19,997 nt of DNA from Ga0077527 sp032128415. GTDB lineage: Bacteria; Pseudomonadota; Gammaproteobacteria; Burkholderiales; SG8-41. Location of the stretch: positions 1 to 19,997 of the forward strand of contig JAQBGW010000001.1 in NCBI GenBank assembly GCA_032128415.1, in the 5' to 3' direction. The notes beneath the pieces were generated by a model. That model worked only from the letters and a program-made list of their open reading frames with translations, had not been told where the DNA came from and ran no database searches. This document shows positions 13,885 through 19,542 of the stretch, one piece after another (the stretch's first letter is position 1; every line of letters starts with the position of its first letter). The position numbers and the translations under genes were made by a program.

Positions 13885-14679
13885 ATGAGCGACCAAATTT
13901 TCATCAAAGAATATTTATCATCAGCGGGAAATTCCGGGCGATTGGTCCTTTATAGCGTTCTGGCCTGCATGGTGCCAATCACATTCGGGAATGTAATGGC
14001 CCAGAGCCGCATGCACAGCGGAGAATCCATCGTGGAAATGCAGTGCATCAAGTGTCACGGCACCGGGGAGCACGGCGCACCGAGGATCGGTGACCGGGCC
14101 GCGTGGATACCGCGTCTGAAGTACGGCGTCGATGCTCTGGTGCTCTCCGCGATCAGGGGCCACGGGAACATGCCCTCACGCGGCGGCATGGCCGCGCTGA
14201 CCGATCCTGAACTACGCGAGGCGGTCATCTACATGTTCAGCCAGGGCATTGTCACCGTGACCGGCCCCGCGCCCGCGCTGGCCGAAGCAACCGGCCCCAA
14301 CTACAAGATTATTGATGGCATGGGCATTTACCTGGGTGTGGTGTCGGCTGATTCCATTCGTGAGCAACATGCGAAAAAAGATCAGGAACGGTTGATGCAC
14401 AAAGGCGCTCCGGCCCGCAAGCACAGCTACCATGTGAATATCTCGCTGCTCGACCGCCGAACCAAGATGGCAATCGCTGATGCACTGGTCGAAGCGAAAG
14501 TCGTCGATCCGGTTATGGGTGACGAATCGAAAAGGCTTGAGCTCATGGCGTTCAACAACACCATCAGCTACGGCAACTACTTCCGGATGCCGGGCAAGGT
14601 GCCCTACAAAATCACGGTGCAAATCCGCAGGCCGGGTTCCCGGGTCATCGAAGCGCAGTTCGAGTACCGGCATGACTGA
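13885..14679 (+). CDS. c-type cytochrome fused to a C-terminal beta-type domain
   Basis: The 264-residue protein has an N-terminal hydrophobic export segment (about residues 19-40, ending NVMAQ). A single-heme cytochrome c domain (about 45-125) follows, with MQCIKCHGT (Cys54, Cys57, His58) and HGNMPSRGG (Met96 as probable sixth ligand). It resembles small c5-like domains (GAPRIGDRAAWIPR, LREAVIYMF). The remaining 140 residues form a different domain: YKIIDGMGIYLGVVSADSIREQ, KHSYHVNISLLDRRTKMAIADA, MAFNNTISYGNYFRMPGKVP and YKITVQIRRPG, ending FEYRHD. Its HVNISLLD...PYKITVQI pattern looks like an Ig-like beta-sandwich of periplasmic metal-handling proteins, with several His and Met residues, but I cannot name the family. 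AGGAGA lies 6 nt before the ATG. It is preceded by an FNR-type promoter. Likely periplasmic electron carrier, perhaps with a metal-binding partner domain. Confidence 0.8.
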   Translation: MSDQIFIKEYLSSAGNSGRLVLYSVLACMVPITFGNVMAQSRMHSGESIVEMQCIKCHGTGEHGAPRIGDRAAWIPRLKYGVDALVLSAIRGHGNMPSRGGMAALTDPELREAVIYMFSQGIVTVTGPAPALAEATGPNYKIIDGMGIYLGVVSADSIREQHAKKDQERLMHKGAPARKHSYHVNISLLDRRTKMAIADALVEAKVVDPVMGDESKRLELMAFNNTISYGNYFRMPGKVPYKITVQIRRPGSRVIEAQFEYRHD

Positions 14680-14730
14680 CCGCCCTGCGCGTATCGTACG
14701 CCGCCGGTTTTTCGGGCCGGCCTGGTTGCG

Positions 14731-14769
14731 GCGCTGGAGGGCTGCGCGTAATAGAAGCGCGTAATAGAA
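14731..14769 (+). repeat. 20-bp repeat and tandem 13-mer
   Basis: GCGCTGGAGGGCTGCGCGTA (14731-14750) recurs with one mismatch at 16924-16943. Overlapping its end, GCGCGTAATAGAA occurs twice in tandem (14744-14756 and 14757-14769), the second copy running into the left arm of the palindrome that starts at 14763. Confidence 0.6.
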
Positions 14770-14837
14770 GGGGTCGGGTTGGCCATTATTACCCAAACAC
14801 CGTCGACAAAAGAATCGCCAACCCGACCCCTTCTATT
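14763..14837. repeat. palindromic repeat, left of mazEF
   Basis: Two 21-nt arms are perfectly complementary (the left begins AATAGAAGGGGTCGGGTTGG, the right ends CCGACCCCTTCTATT) around a 33-nt loop. The second member of the pair, with AGG in place of GGG in the arm, lies at 15584-15660. The form suits a REP-like non-autonomous element; no transposase is in the window. Confidence 0.8.
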
Positions 14838-14840
14838 CTC

Positions 14841-14877
14841 AGGGGGGACGCTACTTAGCTAGACCTGCCCCTTTTTT
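14841..14877 (+). terminator. possible Rho-independent terminator
   Basis: AGGGG at 14841 can pair with CCCCT at 14868-14872, immediately followed by TTTTTATTTT. It would end plus-strand transcripts from the cytochrome gene and lies just before the convergent toxin gene. The loop is long (about 22 nt), so the stem may be weak. Confidence 0.4.
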
Positions 14878-14896
14878 ATTTTCCTGAGCGCCAACA

Positions 14897-15223
14897 TCAG
14901 GCGATACCGGTAAACACCGCGAGCGAGCGATTGACTTTGAGCATCGTGGTGTCGTCGACGTGGCCGATCACGGCACCGACCCGTTCGCGCGGCACCGACA
15001 GGATTTTGTCGATCTGGATTTGCGAGATGCTTTGCAGCCCGTTGTCCGACCCCGGGTCCACAGTAATGCGAAAGATGGGCGCGTTGCGCAGCTCGCTCGT
15101 CACCAGGCACAACGCCACGCTGGGCAATGCGTCGAACAGGTCCGACTGGATTACCAGCGCCGGGCGCGGTTTGCCGTAATCACCGGGCGCGGCAACGGTC
15201 ACGAAGTCACCGCGCCGCATCAT
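14897..15223 (-). CDS. MazF/PemK-type toxin (endoribonuclease)
   Basis: The 108-residue product carries the PemK/MazF-fold signature: MRRGDFVTVAAPGDYGKPRPAL followed by VIQSDLF at the N-terminus, then CLVTSELRNAP, and SQIQIDKILSVPRERVGAVIG near the end. Members cleave mRNA at short sequence motifs, and length and motif order are normal. The gene starts 14 bp before the stop of the antitoxin gene (overlap of 17 bp), a standard antitoxin-first operon with translational coupling. Two adjacent ATG codons are possible; GGACGG lies just before them. The antitoxin partner is the DUF3018-type protein at 15207-15419. No sign of damage, so the toxin is probably functional. Confidence 0.9.
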   Translation of the reverse strand: MMRRGDFVTVAAPGDYGKPRPALVIQSDLFDALPSVALCLVTSELRNAPIFRITVDPGSDNGLQSISQIQIDKILSVPRERVGAVIGHVDDTTMLKVNRSLAVFTGIA

Positions 15224-15419
15224 CCGTCCACGCCGCGGCCTGGCCGATGAACGCGAGCGCCTCGGCTTCAGCCGGATCGCCGCGCATCAGCGCCGACTGG
15301 CGGCGGCACTCCGCCGCGAACACCGGTGAACGCGTATCGGGCACCCAGAGCTGCACCAGTCGCAAGCCCGCCGCGCGCCGCCGCACGCGATAACGCTTCA
15401 TGCGTTCCTTGACTTCCAT
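15207..15419 (-). CDS. MazE-like antitoxin (DUF3018 type)
   Basis: The 70-residue protein begins MEVKERMKRYRVRRRAAGLRLVQLWVPDTRSPVF, which matches the DUF3018 antitoxin type regularly paired with PemK/MazF toxins. The basic N-terminal half (KERMKRYRVRRR) is the likely DNA-binding segment, and the acidic C-terminal tail (ECRRQSALMRGDPAEAEALA, then TDDAAR) the toxin-neutralising one. GGTGA lies about 5 nt before the ATG. It is the first gene of the operon, consistent with autoregulation through the inverted repeats directly upstream (15427-15468). The 17-bp overlap with the toxin gene ties their translation. Confidence 0.85.
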   Translation of the reverse strand: MEVKERMKRYRVRRRAAGLRLVQLWVPDTRSPVFAAECRRQSALMRGDPAEAEALAFIGQAAAWTDDAAR

Positions 15420-15426
15420 GGCATCA

Positions 15427-15468
15427 CCGTAACGGGTTACAGAATTATGTTACGGAAGCATATTATGC
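15427..15468 (-). promoter_or_regulatory. operator-like inverted repeats before mazE
   Basis: CCGTAAC (15427-15433) is complementary to GTTACGG (15449-15455), with an extra GTTAC at 15436-15440 that can pair with the first. A second palindrome, GCATATTATGC, spans 15458-15468. On the minus strand TAATAT and CATAAT -10-like sequences lie inside. Such repeats over a promoter fit antitoxin autorepression. Confidence 0.5.
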
Positions 15469-15526
15469 CCGGTCATGGCCGGAGGCAAGCCCGCATACCA
15501 CGGACTACACAGCCGATCTATAAAAT

Positions 15527-15552
15527 AAATAATTGATTTTATTGAATTATTT
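15527..15552. repeat. AT-rich hairpin
   Basis: AAATAATT and AATTATTT form perfect 8-bp arms around a ten-base loop in an AT-rich island that stands out from its GC-rich surroundings. It lies between mazE and the right-hand palindrome. It could be a promoter-proximal or junction sequence of the module. Confidence 0.45.
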
Positions 15553-15583
15553 GTCGCAAAGCTTGTTCGGCACGAGGTTTTCC

Positions 15584-15660
15584 GAATAGAGGGGGTCAGG
15601 TTGGGGATTCTTCCGTCGGCAGATCTCGGAAAACAATTCCCAACCTGACCCCTTCTATTC
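15584..15660. repeat. palindromic repeat, right of mazEF
   Basis: Arms of 26 nt match at 24 positions: the left begins GAATAGAGGGGGTCAGGTTG and the right ends CAACCTGACCCCTTCTATTC. The loop is 25 nt. It is closely related to 14763-14837, and together they enclose the toxin-antitoxin genes. Confidence 0.8.
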
Positions 15661-15712
15661 GGCTGGTGCTGGCGGCGTAGTTAGGGAAATTCGCAGCTGA
15701 TGCAGCAGGCGC

Positions 15713-16819
15713 TCAGGTCTGCGCCTTGACGTCCAGCTGATGCGCCTTGCGTCCGCCGCGGGCCATCGTGGGTGCCTTGAGCTGTCCGCCGACCATGAGC
15801 GCGGCCATTTCCACCGAGCGTGCCACCAGCGCCTGTGCGCCTTCACGCAGGGTCTGCGACTGCTGCACATAGCGCATGTTGTTTTCCATGTCCTCCGCGC
15901 TCCAGCCGCGTGAGTGTGCGATATACGGAAATTGCGGAAACTGGCAGCCGATCTCGGCAAAAAATCCCAGCATCTGTCCGGCCACGCCCTGCACATTGTC
16001 CTGGCCGCCGGTGATGATGAAGGCCGCGGCCTTATTCTTCAGCAGGTGCTTGTCGGCGATCGTCTCCTGATTCTGGATGCAGTTCATCCGCTCAACCATC
16101 TTGTAATACAGGCTGCTGGCCGCACCCCAGCGGATCGGCGTGGCGATCAGCAGTACATCGGCCCAGTGCACGAAGGCCTCGTAGACGCGGTCGAGCTGAT
16201 CATCGGGATCCATCTGGGTGATCGAGCACGGCCAGGTGCAGGCGCGCGCGCTCTTTGAGTAAAAACCCTCACAGGCGCGGAACTTGAGGTCATTCAACCG
16301 GATCAGCTGCGTCTCGCAGCCCAGCGCGGACTGCGCGTGGGCAATAGCCACTTCGAGCAACGCATCGGAGGTGCTGTAGCGCGGATGTTCGGCAGTCATC
16401 ACCGTGGTGGAGATGCCTGCGACACGGATCGGCCCTGGCACGCGCGCCACTTCACGCGCGAGCGGGTGCGGCGGATGGGGTTTGCGACCGCGTTTCGTCG
16501 CCTGCGTTGCGTTGACCAGCACGCGGCCGCTTTCGACTTTGACCTCGTGCGTGGGTACTTTGTCGGCTTCGAAGCCGGGTTCGCCTTCGCCGGTGCGGCA
16601 ATGGAATTTCCAGTAGTGCCAGGGGCAGACCACGTAGTCGCCTTCGAGACGGCCCTCGCCGAGCGGCCCGCCGACATGGTTGCAGGTGCCCGAGATCGCG
16701 CTGAATCGGCCCTCTTTGTACACCAGTGCGATGCGGGACGTGCCCAGCATGACCTGCTGCAAGGGTAGTTTTTCCAGTGTGGCAGCACTGCCGACGTCAA
16801 TCCAGTTTTCTTGGTCCAC
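15713..16819 (-). CDS. Rieske-flavodoxin fusion oxidoreductase
   Basis: The 368-residue protein joins two redox modules. Residues 5-105 are a Rieske 2Fe-2S domain with ligands Cys46-x-His48 (TCNHVGGPLGEG) and Cys65-x2-His68 (VVCPWHYWKF). Residues 128-345 are an NADPH-dependent FMN reductase/flavodoxin-like domain: GPIRVAGISTT, ALLEVAIAHAQ, then DVLLIATPIRWGAASSLYYKMVERM and AAFIITGGQDNVQGVAGQML. The segment CEGFYSKSARACTWPC has three Cys, common in this flavin family. The linker (residues 106-127, HPPHP) is Pro-rich. A soluble electron-transfer enzyme, probably NAD(P)H to an acceptor, with the Rieske part as built-in relay. The start is a GTG at 16819 with only a weak SD (AGGG about 10 nt upstream). 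Not obviously in an operon. Substrate not inferable. Confidence 0.85.
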   Translation of the reverse strand: MDQENWIDVGSAATLEKLPLQQVMLGTSRIALVYKEGRFSAISGTCNHVGGPLGEGRLEGDYVVCPWHYWKFHCRTGEGEPGFEADKVPTHEVKVESGRVLVNATQATKRGRKPHPPHPLAREVARVPGPIRVAGISTTVMTAEHPRYSTSDALLEVAIAHAQSALGCETQLIRLNDLKFRACEGFYSKSARACTWPCSITQMDPDDQLDRVYEAFVHWADVLLIATPIRWGAASSLYYKMVERMNCIQNQETIADKHLLKNKAAAFIITGGQDNVQGVAGQMLGFFAEIGCQFPQFPYIAHSRGWSAEDMENNMRYVQQSQTLREGAQALVARSVEMAALMVGGQLKAPTMARGGRKAHQLDVKAQT

Positions 16820-16853
16820 GGTGGGTGTGCCCTGAGGTGAAGTGAGACCAGTG

Positions 16854-16993
16854 TAACTTTAAGAAAAAGTACATGCCAATACGCCGACGCATAAAGTTAA
16901 ACGGACCCATTCACCGGTAAGAAGCGCTGGAAGGCTGCGCGTACGGGCATGGCGCCGCCAAGGCTTAGTAGATTGCCTGGCCGGGCCCGGCCA
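16854..16993. other. non-coding gap with two inverted repeats
   Basis: TAACTTTA (16854-16861) is complementary to TAAAGTTA (16892-16899). TGGCCGGGCCCGGCCA (16978-16993) is a perfect 16-bp palindrome. The 20-bp repeat shared with 14731 lies between them at 16924-16943. No gene seen here. Confidence 0.5.
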
Positions 16994-17011
16994 CGACCGT
17001 CAGAGGGGTTG

Positions 17012-17056
17012 TTAGAATGCAGGGACAGTAAGAATAACGATTGGGGAGCATTCTAA
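17012..17056 (+). promoter_or_regulatory. inverted repeat enclosing the ribosome binding site
   Basis: TTAGAATGC (17012-17020) is perfectly complementary to GCATTCTAA (17048-17056). The right arm ends on the A of the start codon, and the GGGGAG Shine-Dalgarno sequence (17043-17048) sits at the edge of the stem. Such a hairpin could mask translation initiation of the enolase-superfamily gene, or the repeat may be a protein-binding site. Confidence 0.5.
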
Positions 17057-18164
17057 TGAAGCTGCAAATTAAGAAAATCGAAGTGTTTGGCGTTGCGATG
17101 CCGCTGATCGGCACATTCAAGAGCGCCGGCATTGCGAAGCAAGCCACCAAATGCGTGGTGTTGCGCCTTACCGCATCGGACGGCACGGTGGGCATCAGCA
17201 GCATAGAGCCGTCGGCCGCCGCCAAGTCCCCCGGCACGGCCGTGGAGCTCGCGGTCGCCATTCGCGATCGCATCGCGCCTGCGGTGATCGGACTGGATCC
17301 GACCAACATCAATCATCTGATCCAGTTGCTGGATAAGCTGACGCCCGAGCAGCCTGGCGCCGCCGCCGCGGTGGAAATGGCCTGCGTCGAACTCGCGTCA
17401 CGCCTACAGGGCGTACCGCTCTACACCTACCTTAACGGCGTTGCCCAGCCGGAAGTGCTGTTTAACGGCTGGATCGGGGAGTTGCCGCCGGATGAGGCTG
17501 CGGCAGAAGCGCGGCGGTGGCTCAAAATGGGGTTCCGCTCCGCCAAGATCAAAGTCGGCAGCGGTGTCGAAGCCGATCACGACCGCGTCGCCGCGGTACG
17601 CGACGCGGTGGGCAGCGCGATGCAGCTGCGCATGGACGCCAATTTGCAATACGACGCCGATACGTCTCTCAAACTCTGTCGCCTGGTCAAAAAGTACGAC
17701 ATGCAGCTTTTCGAACAGCCGGCGCATCTGCGCGATCTCGAAGGGTTGGCGCGCGTGCGCAGAGAAGGCGGGATACCCGTGATGGCCGACGAATCCGTCA
17801 GCGATCATGCGAGCCTCATCGCGATCATCAAGGCCGGCGCGGCTGACTATGTCAAGTTCGGCATCAAGCAGGCGGGGGGTATTTTGCGCGCGTCGCGCAT
17901 GCTGCCACCGCGGAGGCCGCCGGCATTCCAGTCGTCATCGGCCATGGATTCGGACTCGATCCCAGCACGATTGCAGAAATCATGCTGGCCGCCTCGTCAC
18001 GCAACGTGGTGCCCGGACTCGAATGCGTGGGTCCGCTCAAGGTAAAAGATACGGTCGCAACGACGCGCCTGGATATTTCTGCGGGCAGTATTTCGTTGCC
18101 GGATGGGCCGGGTCTCGGCATCACCCTCGATGACAAGAAGCTCGAGCAATATCGCATGAGCTAG
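17056..18164 (+). pseudogene. enolase-superfamily (MLE/mandelate racemase-like) gene, frameshifted
   Basis: Read with one frame change, this gives a full-length protein of about 369 residues. The N-terminal capping domain (1-130) is followed by the barrel: SAKIKVGSG with Lys164/Lys166, LRMDANLQYD with Asp194, QLFEQPAH with Glu220, PVMADESVSD with Asp245, and DYVKFGIKQAGG. After GCGGGGGGTATTTT near 17873-17885 the original frame runs into nonsense. The frame one base back gives YFARVAHAATAEAAGIPVVI followed by GHGFGLDP and GLECVGPL, and stops at 18164. A single G missing from the run of six explains it. In this superfamily the metal ligands are Asp/Glu/Asp and the bases are Lys. By ungapped alignment with the usual xK pattern of strand six, the second base position holds Gly269. 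Ordinary muconate/mandelate-type acid isomerisation was the likely role. Whether the run is a true mutation, a slippage site or a sequencing error is undecided. Confidence 0.85.
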
Positions 18165-18189
18165 AGGCCGCCTCAAAAATGCTGCATTG

Positions 18190-18250
18190 CCAAGGGCCAG
18201 AGTCAGCATTCTTTTGCGTACATGAAACCTATGCTGACTCTGACACCTGG
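18190..18250. repeat. CCAAGGG...TCAGCAT palindrome, copy 1
   Basis: CCAAGGGCCAGAGTCAGCAT pairs loosely with ATGCTGACTCTGACACCTGG across a short loop. It is a degenerate copy of 19382-19443 (about nine of ten bases identical, including GCATTG just outside). Confidence 0.75.
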
Positions 18251-18274
18251 TAATCCCCGAAGGGATGCCGGTAT

Positions 18275-18373
18275 GTGGTGGCGGGGGAGCTGACCGAGCA
18301 GGCGCGGGCGTACGCGACGAAGCAGGGTGAGCTGGTGGAGGGCGCGCAGTTGCCGAGGCTGGTTCGTTTATAG
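18275..18373 (+). pseudogene. possible Mrr-type restriction endonuclease C-terminal relic
   Basis: The frame reads VVAGELTEQARAYATKQGEL followed by VEGAQLPRLVRL and a stop. The pattern (F/L)T-x-x-AR-x-YA then (I/E)LV(D/E)G-x-x-L is the end of Mrr-type restriction endonuclease domains as I remember them. There is no start codon with a ribosome binding site and nothing similar upstream beyond the repeat at 18190-18250, so this is only a fragment, if it is one. Confidence 0.45.
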
Positions 18374-18478
18374 GCTCGGAGTTCAGAGAGAATTGGGCTC
18401 GGTTACCATATCATTCTCGAACTGGTGCAGCGAGTCGACAGGTAACGCGGTCTTACCCGATCAGCCACAGGAGGAACA

Positions 18479-19372
18479 ATGGAGTCCATCAAGTCACGCA
18501 TCACCATCAAACGTCTGCATCCGCTGTTCGTTGCCGAGGTGACCGGTATCGATCTGACGGTGCCCGTGCCGCGTGAGGATTTCCGCGCGATCTGGGATGC
18601 GTTCAACGAGCACCAGATCCTCGTGTTCCGCGACCAGAATTTTGACGACGAATCGCAGATCGCGTTCAGCCGCCACTTTGGCGAACTCGAAACCATGATC
18701 GCGCACCCCGGCAACGACTGGAACCCCGGGCACATCTCTGTCATGGCCAATCTCGGCAAGGACGAAAATTTCCTGCCCCCCGACCATCCGGCGATGCAGC
18801 ACCGGGCGCGCAATGAGGACTGGCACAGCGACAGCTCGTTCAAGCCGGTGGCGGCGCTGGCGTCGCTGCTCGCGTCGCGAATCGTGCCGCCGGTTGGCGG
18901 CAACACCGATTTCGCCAGCGCCAGGGCGGCCTACGCGGACCTGCCCGCTGAGCGCAAAGCCGCGCTCGAAGGCCTGACCGTTCTGCACCGCATGACGCTG
19001 CGGGACGCGGACAACGACAAAGGCTACAAGGAGGAGGACAAGAAGCGCCATGTCGTCACCCACCCGCTGATCCGCGCCAACCCCGTCAACGGCCGCAAGG
19101 CGCTCTACGTCGGCGCGCACGCGCAGGAGATCGTCGGCATGCCGCCAGCGGAAGGCGCCCGGCTGATCGACGAACTGACGGCGTACTGCACGCAACCCCA
19201 ATACGTCTACAGCCACCGCTGGCGCGACGGCGACGTGGTACTGTGGGACAACCGCTGCACGCTGCACCGCGCGACGACATTCGACAGGACCAAATACAAA
19301 CGCAGGCTGCACCGCACGACCATTGCGGGCAAGACGCCTGACAGCGCGTTTGCGACGATGCCGGGGGAATAA
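18479..19372 (+). CDS. TauD/TfdA-family 2-oxoglutarate dioxygenase
   Basis: The 297-residue protein has the N-terminal strand KRLHPLFVAEVTGIDLTVPV typical of the family. The iron-binding HxD is seen in EDWHSDSSF (His116, Asp118), a distal His in RCTLHRAT (His263), and Arg residues in KRRLHRTTI (Arg279 the likely 2-oxoglutarate carboxylate ligand). The length (usual 280-300) and order are normal. Members oxidise taurine, 2,4-D, alkyl sulfates or other acids with Fe(II) and 2-oxoglutarate. The specific substrate cannot be told. A strong AGGAGG lies 4-5 nt before the ATG. It is followed after 170 bp by a Bug receptor gene on the same strand, which could import the substrate. Both its flanks carry the CCAAGGG repeat. 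No frameshift is seen. Confidence 0.9.
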   Translation: MESIKSRITIKRLHPLFVAEVTGIDLTVPVPREDFRAIWDAFNEHQILVFRDQNFDDESQIAFSRHFGELETMIAHPGNDWNPGHISVMANLGKDENFLPPDHPAMQHRARNEDWHSDSSFKPVAALASLLASRIVPPVGGNTDFASARAAYADLPAERKAALEGLTVLHRMTLRDADNDKGYKEEDKKRHVVTHPLIRANPVNGRKALYVGAHAQEIVGMPPAEGARLIDELTAYCTQPQYVYSHRWRDGDVVLWDNRCTLHRATTFDRTKYKRRLHRTTIAGKTPDSAFATMPGE

Positions 19373-19381
19373 ACGGCATTG

Positions 19382-19443
19382 CCAAGGGTCAGAGTCAGCA
19401 TTCTTTTACTTACATGAAAACAATGCTGATTCTGACCCCTTGG
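19382..19443. repeat. CCAAGGG...TCAGCAT palindrome, copy 2
   Basis: CCAAGGGTCAGAGTCAGCAT and its partner ATGCTGATTCTGACCCCTTGG (one base longer) form a long inverted repeat with loop TCTTTTACTTACATGAAAACA-like sequence. It lies 9 bp after the dioxygenase stop and matches copy 1 at 18190-18250 in sequence and orientation; it may act as a terminator. Confidence 0.75.
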
Positions 19444-19542
19444 AACGGGTTCATAATCGCACCTGGGCTAAAGCGTTAAAAGCCTGTTGCCCCACGATGA
19501 CATTATGCCTTCCGCACCCAACTGATCCGAGGAGAACGCGCC

